DNA from: Isobaculum melis
GTDB taxonomy: Bacteria > Bacillota > Bacilli > Lactobacillales > Carnobacteriaceae
Assembly (NCBI RefSeq): GCF_900111355.1
Contig: NZ_FOHA01000006.1
Span: 1-64,000 of the forward strand
DNA length: 64,000 nucleotides
Direction: 5' to 3'
Made by a program: the position numbers and the translations under genes. The first letter of the stretch is position 1. The number at the start of each line of letters is the position of its first letter. The notes beneath the pieces were generated by a model. It was not told where the DNA came from. It searched no databases and saw only the letters and a program-made list of their open reading frames with translations. Below, piece after piece: positions 29,356 to 38,651 of the stretch.

Positions 29356-29386
29356 AAAAGAGTGAGCAGCGATGCTCACTCTTTTT
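29356..29386 (+). terminator. Leader terminator (attenuator) ahead of rimP-nusA
   Basis: AAAAGAGTGAGCA (29356-29368) and TGCTCACTCTTTT (29373-29385) form a perfect 13-bp stem with a GCGA loop and T-tail. It lies between the operon promoter and the rimP start, so most transcripts would end after about 50 bases unless read-through is allowed. The operon encodes the termination factor NusA, so feedback attenuation is the natural reading. I recall a similar control for Bacillus subtilis nusA. Confidence 0.8.
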
Positions 29387-29446
29387 CGGCAGTAGAATCA
29401 GGATGGCTACCTAAATATCTGAAGTATTCTAAAGGAGGCGATAAGG

Positions 29447-29920
29447 TTGAGTAGTGTCACTGAAAACGTCACTCAAATTGTTCAACCAATTGTAGATGAG
29501 CTCCAATTTGAACTCGTTGAAATTGAATTTGTAAAAGAAGGTAAGAACTGGTTTTTACGTATCTATATTGATAAGCCAGGAGGCATTGACTTAGAGGATT
29601 GCGCGCTTCTTAGTGAACGTGTGAGTGATACAATGGATAGTTTAGATCCTGATCCAATTCCTCAAGCCTACTTTTTAGAGGTTTCTTCTCCTGGAGCAGA
29701 ACGCCCATTAAAAAAAGAAGCCGATTATGAAGCCGCTATTGGTTCATATATTCATATTTCTTTATATGAGCCTGTTGAAGGACAAAAAGTTTATGAAGGT
29801 GACTTAGATGAAGTCACAGCAGAAACGTTAACCTTAACTTTCCGTGTAAAAACAAGAACAAAAACCTTAACATTTGATCGCAAAAAAATTGCAAAAGCAA
29901 GATTAGCTATTAAATTTTAA
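29447..29920 (+). CDS. rimP: Ribosome maturation factor RimP
   Basis: RimP assists early 30S assembly. The 157-residue protein starts at TTG 29447, 8 bases after the excellent AAAGGAGGCG ribosome site. It shows the family motifs IVDELQFELVEIEFVKEGK, LRIYIDKPGGIDLEDCALLS and YFLEVSSPGAERPLKKEADY, and a C-terminal SH3-like domain. It leads the conserved rimP-nusA-rnpM-ylxQ-infB-rbfA operon. Confidence 0.95.
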   Translation: MSSVTENVTQIVQPIVDELQFELVEIEFVKEGKNWFLRIYIDKPGGIDLEDCALLSERVSDTMDSLDPDPIPQAYFLEVSSPGAERPLKKEADYEAAIGSYIHISLYEPVEGQKVYEGDLDEVTAETLTLTFRVKTRTKTLTFDRKKIAKARLAIKF

Positions 29921-29948
29921 AAACAAATAGAACAGGAGCGAGTGAACA

Positions 29949-31064
29949 ATGAGCAAAGAAATGTTAAATGCTCTAAATGCCTTAGAGACTGAAAAAGGTA
30001 TTGCAAAAGAAATTGTGATTGAAGCATTGGAGGCCGCATTAGTTGCAGCCTATAAACGAAACTACAATCAAGCACAAAACGTAGAAGTGACGTTTGATTT
30101 GAAAAAAGGCAATATTCATGTTTTTGCTAAAAAAGAAGTAGTAGAAGAAGTATTTGACTCACGCTTAGAAGTCGGCATTGAAGAAGCACATACCATCAAC
30201 AACGCCTATGAGCTTGGGGATGAAATTAAATTTGAAGTCACACCAAAAGATTTTGGTCGAATTGCTGCACAAACTGCAAAGCAAGTGATTATGCAACGTG
30301 TGCGTGAAGCAGAAAGAAGCATTATCTATAATGAATTTGTGGGTTATGAAGAAGACATTATGCAGGGAATTGTTGAAAGACAAGACAACCGTTTTATCTA
30401 TGTTAATCTTGGTAAAATCGAAGCTGTTTTATCTAAACAAGAGCAAATGCCAAATGAAGTATATCAACCACATGATCGTATTAAAGTATACGTAACCAAA
30501 GTGGAAAACACATCAAAAGGACCTCAAATTTTTGTAAGCCGTACCCATCCTGGATTATTAAAACGTTTATTTGAGCAAGAAGTACCTGAAATCTATGATG
30601 GTACAGTTGAAATTAAATCCATTGCTCGTGAAGCTGGCGATCGTTCAAAAGTTGCGGTCTTCTCTCGTGATGAAAACATTGATCCAGTTGGAACCTGTGT
30701 CGGACCAGAAGGCCGTCGTGTCCAAGCGATTGTGAATGAATTAAAAGGCGAAAAAATGGATATTGTGGAATGGGATGAAGATCCAGCAGTATTCGTTTCA
30801 AATGCTTTAAATCCAGCACAAGTACTGACCGTACAATTTAATGAAGAAGATGGTTCTTGTATTGTGGTCGTTCCTGACTATCAATTATCATTAGCCATTG
30901 GGAAGCGTGGACAAAATGCACGTTTAGCTGCCAAACTAACGAGCCGTAAAATTGATATCAAATCAGAATCAGATATGATTGCAATGCTTGAAGAACAAGA
31001 AGCAGCAGCTGAAGCCATTACTGAGGAAGCTATTGAAGAAATCAGTGAGCAAGTAGAAGAATAA
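29949..31064 (+). CDS. nusA: Transcription termination/antitermination factor NusA
   Basis: NusA binds RNA polymerase and nascent RNA to promote pausing and termination. The 371 residues match the short Firmicutes form, lacking the C-terminal acidic repeats of E. coli. The N-terminal polymerase-binding domain ends near residue 125 (FGRIAAQTAKQVIMQRVREA), S1 domain follows (IMQGIVERQDNRFIYVNLGK), and the two KH domains contain SKVAVFSRDENIDPVGTC, GPEGRRVQAIVNELKGE and IGKRGQNARLAAKLT. The C-terminal tail is Ala/Glu-rich. Spacing to rimP and rnpM is short. The leader terminator at 29356 is a likely autoregulation point. Confidence 0.97.
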   Translation: MSKEMLNALNALETEKGIAKEIVIEALEAALVAAYKRNYNQAQNVEVTFDLKKGNIHVFAKKEVVEEVFDSRLEVGIEEAHTINNAYELGDEIKFEVTPKDFGRIAAQTAKQVIMQRVREAERSIIYNEFVGYEEDIMQGIVERQDNRFIYVNLGKIEAVLSKQEQMPNEVYQPHDRIKVYVTKVENTSKGPQIFVSRTHPGLLKRLFEQEVPEIYDGTVEIKSIAREAGDRSKVAVFSRDENIDPVGTCVGPEGRRVQAIVNELKGEKMDIVEWDEDPAVFVSNALNPAQVLTVQFNEEDGSCIVVVPDYQLSLAIGKRGQNARLAAKLTSRKIDIKSESDMIAMLEEQEAAAEAITEEAIEEISEQVEE

Positions 31065-31076
31065 GAGGTGATTTAG

Positions 31077-31364
31077 ATGCAAAAACAGCGGAAAATCCCA
31101 ATGCGTAAATGTGTTGTTTCAAATGAAATGAAACCTAAAAAAGAAATGATACGTGTCGTGAAAAATAAAGAAGGCGAATTAGCCATTGATCCAACAGGAA
31201 AAATGCCTGGTCGAGGTGCTTATGTATCCATTGATCCAGTTGTTGCCAAGAAAGCCATGGAGAAACAACTATTAAATCGACCCTTAGAAACCAAGGTACC
31301 AGAAGCATTTTACCAAGAGTTATTGGACTATGTGACCCATCAGAAAGCACGGATGAGCTTATGA
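31077..31364 (+). CDS. rnpM: YlxR family protein (RNase P modulator RnpM)
   Basis: This 95-residue protein has the YlxR signature: IPMRKCVVSNEMKPKKEMIR and the loop DPTGKMPGRGAYVSID. The B. subtilis homologue binds RNase P RNA and slows its activity, from which the name RnpM comes. An AAGAGGTGATTT site precedes the ATG. Its 3' end overlaps the ylxQ start by four bases (ATGA), in the conserved operon. Confidence 0.9.
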   Translation: MQKQRKIPMRKCVVSNEMKPKKEMIRVVKNKEGELAIDPTGKMPGRGAYVSIDPVVAKKAMEKQLLNRPLETKVPEAFYQELLDYVTHQKARMSL

Positions 31365-31663
31365 CAAATCAAGAAAAAGCCCTAAACCTATTAGGGATGG
31401 CAATGCGTGCAGGCAAAATTGTCACTGGAGAAAGCCTTTCATTGAAAGAAATTCAGCAACAAAAAGCCAGATTTGTGATTGTCGCAACAGATGCAAGTGA
31501 GCGTACAAAAGAAAAAATGCAAAATAAATGTACCTATTATAAAATTCCAATAACTGTTCAATTTACAACTGCAGAATTAAGTCATGCAATTGGGAAAGAA
31601 CGAGTAATCTGCACTGTGATGGATCAAGGATTTACCAAAAAACTGAAAGAATTATTAGCATGA
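31361..31663 (+). CDS. ylxQ: YlxQ, L7Ae-family putative K-turn RNA-binding protein
   Basis: The 100 residues form a single L7Ae/L30e-type domain: ALNLLGMAMRAGKIVTGE at the start, QKARFVIVATDASERTKEKM in the middle, and IPITVQFTTAELSHAIGKE. Such proteins bind kink-turn RNA. It overlaps rnpM by four bases and is followed by infB after about 18 bases, so coupled translation is expected. The RNA target is not known to me. Confidence 0.9.
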   Translation: MTNQEKALNLLGMAMRAGKIVTGESLSLKEIQQQKARFVIVATDASERTKEKMQNKCTYYKIPITVQFTTAELSHAIGKERVICTVMDQGFTKKLKELLA

Positions 31664-31681
31664 TAAATGGAGGTAGATTAC

Positions 31682-34141
31682 ATGGGAAAAACAAGAGTGT
31701 ATGAATACGCAAAAGAACATAATATGTCCAGCAAGCGTGTCATTGATAAAGCTAAAGAACTTGGAATTGACTATAATAGTCATATGTCTTCTATGGACGC
31801 AGGCCAAGTGGAAAAGTTGAATCGTGTTTTCACACCAAAAAAAGAAAGTTCTAAAAATGAAGCAAAACCAGCTAGTCAAACAAAACCAGTAACAACAACT
31901 GCCAAACCGGCAGCAAAAACACAACAAAATACAAATAAACCCATGACAAAACCGTCAACTGGGCAAAATCAAGGTGGTCAAAAATCAGTGCAACAAAAAA
32001 CAAATGGACAGCGCCCTGCACAAAGCGGGCAACAAAATAACCAGCAAAAAACTGGACAACAACGTCCGAACCAAACAAATGGACAAAGACCACAACAGAA
32101 TCAAAATAAAACAACGCAACAACGCCCTGCGCAAAGTAATCAAAAACCAACGCAAAGCAACAACCAAAGGCCTCAAACAACTCAAGGCCAAGGTCAAGCT
32201 AAAACAACTACCACTTCAAACAACAACAATCGTGGTGGACAAGGTGGCGGCAACCGCTTTAACAACAACCGTGGCGGTTATGGTGGTTATAATAACAACA
32301 ACCGCTTTAACAACCGTCGTAAAAAAGGCAAACGTGGTGAAACAAAACCAGTAGCACCACCCGTACCACGTAAATTTAAAGAATTACCAGAAGTCTTGGT
32401 TTATACAGATGGCATGACTGTGGCGGAATTATCTAAGAAAATTTACCGTGAGCCAGCAGAGATTATTAAAAAATTATTCTTGCTAGGTGCAATGGCGACT
32501 CAAAACCAAGCCTTAGACAAAGATACTATTGAATTACTTGCAGCTGATTATGGCATGGCTGCTGAAGAAAAAGTTCAAATTGATGTATCAGATTTAGATG
32601 TTCATTTTGAACAAGAAGAAAATCCAGAAGCATTAACAGCTCGTCCACCAGTTGTGACCATCATGGGGCACGTTGACCATGGTAAAACAACTTTACTTGA
32701 TTCACTACGTAATACTAAAGTAACCTTAGGTGAAGCAGGTGGGATTACTCAGCATATTGGAGCTTATCAAGTTGAAATTGATGGCAAACCAATCACATTC
32801 TTGGATACACCAGGACATGCTGCGTTTACAACCATGCGTGCTCGTGGAGCTGGCGTGACAGATATTACCATTTTAGTTGTTGCGGCAGATGATGGTGTGA
32901 TGCCACAAACTGTTGAAGCGATTAACCATGCTAAAGCAGCAGAAGTACCGATTATTGTTGCAGTAAACAAAGTCGATAAACCAGCTGCAAACCCAGATAA
33001 AGTGATGCAAGAATTAACCGAGTATGGTTTAATTCCAGAAGCTTGGGGTGGCGATACGATTTTCGTTCCAATTTCAGCTAAATTTGGTCAAAATATTGAA
33101 GAATTATTAGAAATGATTCTATTAGTTGCAGAAGTCCAAGAATTAAAAGCTGATCCAACGAGAAAAGCAATTGGAACAGTGATTGAAGCACGTTTAGATA
33201 AAGGTAAAGGAACCGTAGCGACTTTACTTGTTCAAGATGGTACCTTACATGTTGGCGATCCAATCGTTGTAGGGCATACCTTTGGACGTGTTCGTGTGAT
33301 GGCAAATGATATTGGGCGTCGTGTAAAAGTTGCTGGACCAGCAACACCTGTTGAAATTACAGGATTAAATGATGTGCCTCAAGCAGGCGATCGTTTTGTT
33401 GTCTTTGAAGATGAGAAAACAGCTCGTGCAGCAGGGGAAGAGCGTGCGAAGCGAGCGGCTGTTGAACAACGTTCTGCAACCAACCGTGTAACCTTAGATA
33501 ACTTGTTTGAAAGCTTACAAGAAGGCGAATTAAAAGAAGTAAATGTCATTATTAAAGCAGATGTCCAAGGTTCAGTTGAAGCACTTGCCGCTAGCTTGCA
33601 AAAAATTGAAGTCGAAGGCGTACGTGTGAAAATTATTCATACCGCAGTTGGTGCAATTAACGAAAGTGATATCACATTAGCCGCAGCAAGTAATGCAATT
33701 GTGATTGGCTTTAATGTTCGCCCAACACCACAAGCAAGACAACAAGCAGATCAAGAGAAAGTAGATATTCGTTTACACCGTATTATCTATAAAGCAATTG
33801 AAGAAATTGAAACAGCCATGCAAGGGATGTTAGATCCTGAATTTGAAGAAAAAATCATTGGACAAGCAGTTGTTCGTGAAACCTTCAAAGTATCAAAAGT
33901 TGGTACAATTGCTGGTGGATATGTATTAGAAGGCTTTATTGCGCGTGATAGCGGCGTTCGTTTAATTCGTGATGGTATTGTTATCTTCGAAGGCGAATTA
34001 GCTAGCTTGAAGCGTTTCAAAGACGATGCAAAAGAAGTGAAGCTTGGTTTTGAGTGTGGCTTTATGATTAAAGACTTTAATGATTTAAGAGTAGATGATG
34101 TGATTGAAGCTTATCGTATGGAAGAAATCAAACGTAAATAA
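31682..34141 (+). CDS. infB: Translation initiation factor IF-2
   Basis: IF-2 is the GTPase that positions initiator tRNA and joins subunits. The start at ATG 31682 follows GGAGG (31669-31673); an in-frame ATG at 31667 covers that site and is unlikely. After an IF2_N domain ([20 protein letters not shown]) comes about 160 residues of Gln/Asn/Thr/Gly-rich low-complexity sequence with RGG-like parts ([20 protein letters not shown]). The second IF2_N and the G domain follow: [46 protein letters not shown]. Domains II to IV complete the protein of 819 residues. The disordered linker is longer and more Q/N-rich than in bacilli. Confidence 0.98.
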   Translation: MGKTRVYEYAKEHNMSSKRVIDKAKELGIDYNSHMSSMDAGQVEKLNRVFTPKKESSKNEAKPASQTKPVTTTAKPAAKTQQNTNKPMTKPSTGQNQGGQKSVQQKTNGQRPAQSGQQNNQQKTGQQRPNQTNGQRPQQNQNKTTQQRPAQSNQKPTQSNNQRPQTTQGQGQAKTTTTSNNNNRGGQGGGNRFNNNRGGYGGYNNNNRFNNRRKKGKRGETKPVAPPVPRKFKELPEVLVYTDGMTVAELSKKIYREPAEIIKKLFLLGAMATQNQALDKDTIELLAADYGMAAEEKVQIDVSDLDVHFEQEENPEALTARPPVVTIMGHVDHGKTTLLDSLRNTKVTLGEAGGITQHIGAYQVEIDGKPITFLDTPGHAAFTTMRARGAGVTDITILVVAADDGVMPQTVEAINHAKAAEVPIIVAVNKVDKPAANPDKVMQELTEYGLIPEAWGGDTIFVPISAKFGQNIEELLEMILLVAEVQELKADPTRKAIGTVIEARLDKGKGTVATLLVQDGTLHVGDPIVVGHTFGRVRVMANDIGRRVKVAGPATPVEITGLNDVPQAGDRFVVFEDEKTARAAGEERAKRAAVEQRSATNRVTLDNLFESLQEGELKEVNVIIKADVQGSVEALAASLQKIEVEGVRVKIIHTAVGAINESDITLAAASNAIVIGFNVRPTPQARQQADQEKVDIRLHRIIYKAIEEIETAMQGMLDPEFEEKIIGQAVVRETFKVSKVGTIAGGYVLEGFIARDSGVRLIRDGIVIFEGELASLKRFKDDAKEVKLGFECGFMIKDFNDLRVDDVIEAYRMEEIKRK

Positions 34142-34178
34142 GCGATTCATCATGTTGTAAAGAAAGTAGGGGAAAAGT

Positions 34179-34526
34179 ATGGCAAACTTTAGAGTTGGAC
34201 GTGTCTCACAAGAAGTACAAAGAGAAGTAAACGATATTTTAGCAAAAAAAATCCGTGACCCTCGAGTGAAAGACGTAACGATTACAGATGTTCGTGTAAC
34301 TGGTGATTTACAACAAGCAAAAGTATTCTATAGCATTCTTTCTGACAAGGCATCTGATTTAAAAGCAGCACAAGAAGGACTTGAAAAAGCAAAAGGCTTA
34401 GTTCGTAAAGAATTAGGAAGCCGCTTAAGCTTATATAAAGTACCTGAGCTGATTTTTGAAAGAGATGAATCTGTCGCATATGGGAATCACATTGATGAGC
34501 TATTGCGCGGATTAAATAAGGATTAA
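34179..34526 (+). CDS. rbfA: Ribosome-binding factor A
   Basis: RbfA helps 16S rRNA maturation and 30S assembly in the cold. The 115 residues carry the KH-like fold motif RVSQEVQREVNDILAKKIRD, DPRVKDVTITDVRVTGDLQ, and the AKVFYSIL / LRKELGSRLSLYKVPELIF end. A TAGGGGAAAAGT site precedes the ATG. It is the last gene of the nusA-infB operon, with a terminator 4 bases after its stop codon. Confidence 0.96.
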   Translation: MANFRVGRVSQEVQREVNDILAKKIRDPRVKDVTITDVRVTGDLQQAKVFYSILSDKASDLKAAQEGLEKAKGLVRKELGSRLSLYKVPELIFERDESVAYGNHIDELLRGLNKD

Positions 34527-34529
34527 TAG

Positions 34530-34566
34530 AATGAGAGTGCCGAATTTCGGTACTCTTATTTTTTTG
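34530..34566 (+). terminator. Intrinsic terminator after rbfA
   Basis: AGAGTGCCGA (34534-34543) pairs with TCGGTACTCT (34547-34556) through one G-U pair and is followed by TATTTTTTTG. Confidence 0.85.
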
Positions 34567-34570
34567 TTTA

Positions 34571-34579
34571 TGCTATGAT
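34571..34579 (+). promoter_or_regulatory. Possible extended -10 promoter of the phosphatase gene
   Basis: TGCTATGAT (34571-34579) looks like an extended -10 element just downstream of the rbfA terminator and 50 bases ahead of the next start. The -35 region is not recognisable. Confidence 0.45.
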
Positions 34580-34629
34580 AATAGTGAGAAAACTTTGGCT
34601 GATAGTCATTATAAAGGAGCGGATGAGCA

Positions 34630-35232
34630 ATGAAGCAAACACTATACTTAATGCGCCATGGACAAACCTTATTTAATGTCAGAAGAAAAGTTCAAGGCTG
34701 GTGTGATGCACCATTAACTGAATTAGGCATTGCACAGGGGAAAACAGCTGGTGCTTACTTTAAAGCACAGCACATTATTTTTGATCATGCGTATAGCTCT
34801 ACATCTGAGCGTGCATGTGACACCCTTGAGCTGGTTACAAATCAGCCTTATACAAGATTAAAAGGGTTAAAAGAATGGCATTTTGGTACCTTTGAAGGAG
34901 AAAGTGAAGATTTAAATCCACCACTACCTTATCAAGACTTTTTTGTTAAGTATGGTGGAGAAGAAGAAAAATCCTTTCAAAAACGCGCAGTAGAGACTTG
35001 TACAACAATGATGGAACAAGGACATCAAACGGTCTTAGCCGTCAGTCATGGCGCTTTTTGTGGGCAATTTAGAAAGTTTTGGGACGAGACCTGTGAAGCT
35101 GAGTATAAAATAGCTAAAAATCATGGTGGAATTGGTAATTGTTGCATTTTTAAATATGAAGTTGAACAGCAAAAATTTAAATTAGTAGAGATTGTAAACC
35201 ATGAGGCTCAGCTGGCTTTTATTGAAGCTTAA
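34630..35232 (+). CDS. Histidine phosphatase (phosphoglycerate mutase-like) family protein
   Basis: The 200-residue protein begins with the catalytic motif LYLMRHGQTLFNVRRKVQGW (RHG with His9 as phosphoacceptor) and has the second conserved histidine in VLAVSHGAFCGQF, plus SSTSERACDTLEL. The family includes cofactor-dependent mutases and broad phosphatases. Length and the lack of mutase-specific loops favour a phosphatase, substrate unknown. It has its own promoter-like element after the rbfA terminator. Confidence 0.88.
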   Translation: MKQTLYLMRHGQTLFNVRRKVQGWCDAPLTELGIAQGKTAGAYFKAQHIIFDHAYSSTSERACDTLELVTNQPYTRLKGLKEWHFGTFEGESEDLNPPLPYQDFFVKYGGEEEKSFQKRAVETCTTMMEQGHQTVLAVSHGAFCGQFRKFWDETCEAEYKIAKNHGGIGNCCIFKYEVEQQKFKLVEIVNHEAQLAFIEA

Positions 35233-35295
35233 TGGTTTAAGAATAAGCAATATGCGAACATGTCAGACAATTTTAAACTTACTGGAGGAATCAAA

Positions 35296-35589
35296 ATGAT
35301 TATTTACCATGCTCATTTAAAGGTCAAACAAGAAGCGATTTCAGCTTTCAAAAAAGCTACAAAAAAAGTTGTTACAGGTTCGCAAAAAGAAGCTGGAAAT
35401 CTCCAGTATGATTTATATCAAGATGTGACAAATCCAACGATCTTTGTTCTAATTGAAATTTGGCAAGATCGAGAGGCGATTGCCTTTCATAAAGAAACCA
35501 GTCACTATAAGGAATTTAAAGAGAAATTACCTGATTTATTAATAGCACCTCATGATGTTGATGCATTTGAAGGGGAGAAATTAAACTAA
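35296..35589 (+). CDS. Antibiotic biosynthesis monooxygenase (ABM) domain protein
   Basis: From ATG 35296 (ACTGGAGGAATC site) the product is 97 residues; an in-frame upstream ATG at 35260 has no ribosome site. It has the ABM ferredoxin-like fold pattern: IIYHAHLKVKQEAISAFKKA, GNLQYDLYQDVTNPTIFVLI, IWQDREAIAFHKETSHYKEF. Such small dimers act as quinol monooxygenases or heme-degrading or stress proteins. It is 3 bases from the following gene. The reaction is unknown. Confidence 0.82.
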   Translation: MIIYHAHLKVKQEAISAFKKATKKVVTGSQKEAGNLQYDLYQDVTNPTIFVLIEIWQDREAIAFHKETSHYKEFKEKLPDLLIAPHDVDAFEGEKLN

Positions 35590-35591
35590 AT

Positions 35592-35930
35592 ATGAATACA
35601 AGTCTTATGATAAAGGAAACCATCAATTTTTTGAGGGAAATCCAAGTATATCCAGGGATGTATGTGGCTCAGGATGAGCCAGCGTATTACGCTCGTTTCA
35701 CTTCGTTTATTGAAGGCTATCTAGTTGCATTGAATCAATTTGATGCAAAAGTCTTTAATTTAGCCAATATGACTAGGTGGTATGGTAAAAAATATCAACA
35801 TAAAAAACTAAATATTCCTCTTTCAACATATTTAAAAAATGAAAATCAAGAGAAAACTGATGAGCAGCTAAGTTTACTATTTAGTGATCTTTTAGTCGAT
35901 TATTTTGAAGAAAAATTAATAAATGAGTAA
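35592..35930 (+). CDS. Small hypothetical protein
   Basis: This 112-residue product starts 2 bases after the ABM gene, with GGGGAGAAATT as ribosome site inside the end of that gene, so the two are probably co-translated. The sequence (IKETINFLREIQVYPGMYV, YYARFTSFIEGYLVALNQF, TDEQLSLLFSDLLVDYFEEK) is soluble and mostly helical, without motifs I recognise. It directly precedes the LRR gene and may belong to the same accessory cluster. Confidence 0.6.
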   Translation: MNTSLMIKETINFLREIQVYPGMYVAQDEPAYYARFTSFIEGYLVALNQFDAKVFNLANMTRWYGKKYQHKKLNIPLSTYLKNENQEKTDEQLSLLFSDLLVDYFEEKLINE

Positions 35931-35975
35931 CTAAAGCAAGTCATAAAAGCTGACGCAAAAGAAGGAGAAATTGAT

Positions 35976-37037
35976 GTGATTCAATATACTGGCCATTGTG
36001 CAAATATAAAAAAAACAACTGGGCAAATAAGAAACAAAGATATAATCGAAATAATGAGAACAAAAAATATTGAAACGATTCAATTATTTCGACCAATAAC
36101 ATTAGAGGAAGCTGCTTTACTCAATGAACTATTTATCAAGCAACCAAATAAAAAATTACATATTTGGTGTTTAGATGTATCAGCCCCAGCTGATTTAGAT
36201 TATTTAGAAAATTTAACAGCTTTAGGATACTTATCAATTTTAGGTCATGACATTGAAGTGAAAAATATAAAAATTCTTGAGCAGCTACAATGTTTGAGTA
36301 CCTTGAAGTTATGTCAGCTAAAAAATGTTGATTATGCTTTTCTAAAGCATCTTACAAAACGCTTAGTATCCTTACACCTTGAATTACCAAAAAGAAAAAC
36401 AAAGATTGATTATCGCTGGCTACAGAGCTATCCACAACTTGAAAAATTATCTATTCAAGGAAATAAAAGAGACATTGAACAGCTACAATACTTAGATAGA
36501 ATCAAATCACTTACGTTACGAGGAATCACGATTGACTCTTATGAATTTATTCATCAAATGACATCACTTGAAAAATTATCAATTAGGCTTGGAGCAAGTA
36601 AAGACTTTAGTGCCCTAAAAAACCATGCTAACATAAAGGTGCTAGAGTTTTGGTGTGTGCAGAAGTTAAGTGATCTTAGTTTTGTTAGCTCAATGAAAAA
36701 TTTAGAATGGTTGTATTTACATGAACTACCTCATGTAGAAAAAATGCCGGATATGTCTGAGTTGTATCATTTAAAAACGATTATGATAGATAGCCTGAAA
36801 AATCTGAATGATTTTTCAGCTTTAAAGCATGCACCTGCGCTGCTTGAATATATAGAAGGTGGCAATCAATATGTATCAATTGATGCTAGACTACCAATCT
36901 TTGAAAATAAACAAGTTGAAACAATTTATTGTCGACCGTTAGCAAATAAAGATGATGAAAAGTTTGCAATGTATTTGCAGAAATATGCTAAGAAATTAAA
37001 TGAGCATCATCCGATTATGCCTAAATGGGCAATTTAA
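35976..37037 (+). CDS. Leucine-rich-repeat-like protein, unknown function
   Basis: This 353-residue protein starts at GTG 35976 (GAAGGAG site, 8-base gap). From about residue 80 onward it has irregular leucine-rich repeats of about 22-24 residues: ENLTALGYLSILG, LEQLQCLSTLKLCQL, LQSYPQLEKLSIQG, LDRIKSLTLRGI, MTSLEKLSIRLG, MKNLEWLYLHELP, LYHLKTIMIDSLKNL. There is no signal peptide, so it should be cytoplasmic. Cytoplasmic LRR proteins of this size often occur in accessory clusters as interaction or immunity proteins. No such partner is proven here. Flanking genes on both sides are also unrecognised. Confidence 0.65.
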   Translation: MIQYTGHCANIKKTTGQIRNKDIIEIMRTKNIETIQLFRPITLEEAALLNELFIKQPNKKLHIWCLDVSAPADLDYLENLTALGYLSILGHDIEVKNIKILEQLQCLSTLKLCQLKNVDYAFLKHLTKRLVSLHLELPKRKTKIDYRWLQSYPQLEKLSIQGNKRDIEQLQYLDRIKSLTLRGITIDSYEFIHQMTSLEKLSIRLGASKDFSALKNHANIKVLEFWCVQKLSDLSFVSSMKNLEWLYLHELPHVEKMPDMSELYHLKTIMIDSLKNLNDFSALKHAPALLEYIEGGNQYVSIDARLPIFENKQVETIYCRPLANKDDEKFAMYLQKYAKKLNEHHPIMPKWAI

Positions 37038-37072
37038 TTTTGTATTAATAACTATACAAAGGAGAGAGAAAA

Positions 37073-37408
37073 ATGGATTTCCAATATTTATCTGAAGTAC
37101 AAAATTATCTAACAGCATTCTGTGCAAATCATCAATTAACGATAGAACAAAGAATCAATAAGAATGAATCAGGAACAGCATTAGTAGCGACAATTTTCCT
37201 GTTAAAATATGAAATAGAAGTGATTGTACGAGGTGCCTATAATACGGATTATATTGTAGCAGATACAGAGCTATTGAAGGAAATTTATTATCATTATGTA
37301 TTTTATGGTGAAAGTGGGCGCATTCACTTTAGTGAGGAAGCAATTTTTGCTAAATGGAAAAAAGATTTTGAAAATATGATTGCGTTAATTCGTACGACAG
37401 TAATCTGA
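37073..37408 (+). CDS. Small hypothetical protein
   Basis: This 111-residue protein (GGAGAGAG ribosome site) has an amphipathic N-terminal helix (FQYLSEVQNYLTAFCANHQL), a beta-rich centre (TALVATIFLLKYEIEVIVRG) and a C-terminal helix (AIFAKWKKDFENMIALIR). It shows no signal peptide or known motif. It follows the LRR gene by 35 bases, so it may share a transcript. Size and fold pattern would suit an immunity or antitoxin-like protein, but this is only a guess. Confidence 0.55.
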   Translation: MDFQYLSEVQNYLTAFCANHQLTIEQRINKNESGTALVATIFLLKYEIEVIVRGAYNTDYIVADTELLKEIYYHYVFYGESGRIHFSEEAIFAKWKKDFENMIALIRTTVI

Positions 37409-37492
37409 TTTTGTTGTCTATTCTTAACGTTAAATGAGTCAGAAAAACAGTATTTATTTGTAGCCTTGGTCTAATTTTCAATATGAAAGATA

Positions 37493-37532
37493 CAAAAAAA
37501 GTCTCGTTACGATTGAATGTAACGAGACTTTT
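37493..37532 (-). terminator. Intrinsic terminator of trhO
   Basis: AAAAGTCTCGTTAC (37497-37510) and GTAACGAGACTTTT (37519-37532) form a perfect 14-bp stem. Read on the minus strand it is followed by a run of T residues, directly after the trhO stop codon. Confidence 0.88.
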
Positions 37533-37537
37533 CACGA

Positions 37538-38503
37538 TTATACAGTTGCTTCTAACGATTCACCAATTGCAGCAAGACGATCCATTACATCCTGTGTAGA
37601 CAGCTGATGTTTGACCACATAACGATTTGCTGGATGGACACGACATTCATGAGAGCATCCACCTAAATAACGGTGTTCATTTTCCTCAGAAGTCAGCATT
37701 TGACGGTTACAATATGGATTTCCACAGTTACAGTAACGTTCACAAGGTGTACCATCAAACCAATCTTTTCCAACAATCACATGCTCTTTTCTGTTAATTG
37801 GAACCGCGATTCTTTCATCAAAGACATACATTTGACCATCCCATAAATCACCTTGCACCTCAGGATCTTTTCCATAGGTTGCAATGCCACCATGAAGCTG
37901 GCCAACATCTTTAAAGCCTTCGCGAACTAACCAGCCAGAAAACTTCTCACAACGAATACCACCTGTACAATAAGTCAAGACACGTTTTTCCATGAATTGC
38001 TCTTTGTTATCACGAATCCATTGTGGCAATTCTCTAAAGCTACGAATTTCAGGACGAATCGCTCCTCTAAAATGTCCTAAGTCATATTCATAATCATTTC
38101 TAGCATCAATCACAACTGTATTTTCATCTAACATAGCCTCTCTAAAATCAGCAGGATCTAAATAAGCACCAGTTAACTCTAGCGGATTGATATCTTCCTC
38201 TAAATCTAAAGAAACGATTTCTTTGCGGTAACGCACATGCATCTTTTTGAAAGCATGTCCCTCAGCAGGGTCTTCTTTGAAAACCATGTCTTTAAAACGG
38301 CTATCTTGATGCATTTCATCGATATAAGCTTGCGTTTGTTCATAAGTACCAGATACAGTGCCGTTGATTCCTTCATCGCCAACTAAAATTCTTCCTTTAA
38401 TACCAATTTTTTTACAAAATGCTAAATGCTGTTTTGCAAATACTTCACCTTGTTCAATTGGGACATATTGATAATATAATAACACACGATAATTTTCTGT
38501 CAT
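37538..38503 (-). CDS. trhO: tRNA uridine(34) hydroxylase (rhodanese-family TrhO)
   Basis: TrhO hydroxylates U34 of tRNAs in an O2-dependent step towards (c)mo5U. The start is ATG 38503 (AAAGGAGGAAC site on the minus strand); a 26-residue upstream extension has no ribosome site. The 321-residue protein shows [33 protein letters not shown], and a rhodanese domain with [17 protein letters not shown] and the catalytic-loop motif [16 protein letters not shown] Cys-rich end ([28 protein letters not shown]) follows. It is transcribed alone and opposite to its neighbours. Confidence 0.95.
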   Translation of the reverse strand: MTENYRVLLYYQYVPIEQGEVFAKQHLAFCKKIGIKGRILVGDEGINGTVSGTYEQTQAYIDEMHQDSRFKDMVFKEDPAEGHAFKKMHVRYRKEIVSLDLEEDINPLELTGAYLDPADFREAMLDENTVVIDARNDYEYDLGHFRGAIRPEIRSFRELPQWIRDNKEQFMEKRVLTYCTGGIRCEKFSGWLVREGFKDVGQLHGGIATYGKDPEVQGDLWDGQMYVFDERIAVPINRKEHVIVGKDWFDGTPCERYCNCGNPYCNRQMLTSEENEHRYLGGCSHECRVHPANRYVVKHQLSTQDVMDRLAAIGESLEATV

Positions 38504-38651
38504 GTTTGTTCCTCCTTTTATCCATACATGAATCATTTTATCCATAAATGAACCAATGAAGCAAAGTATTTGCTTGTACATTTTTGCACAAAAGAACAGC
38601 TAGTCAAAAGGGAACGTATGTGCTATTATGAAAAGAAAAGGAGGTCGTTAG

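Noticed and set aside
31974-32330. CRISPR-like or tandem DNA repeat in infB
   Set aside because: The repetitiveness is due to low-complexity protein sequence (Q, N, G, RP); no regular repeat-spacer arrangement is present.
31974-32354. 126-codon ORF in the +1 frame of infB and several antisense ORFs there
   Set aside because: They arise from the biased Gln/Asn codons of the IF-2 linker and have no independent coding signs.
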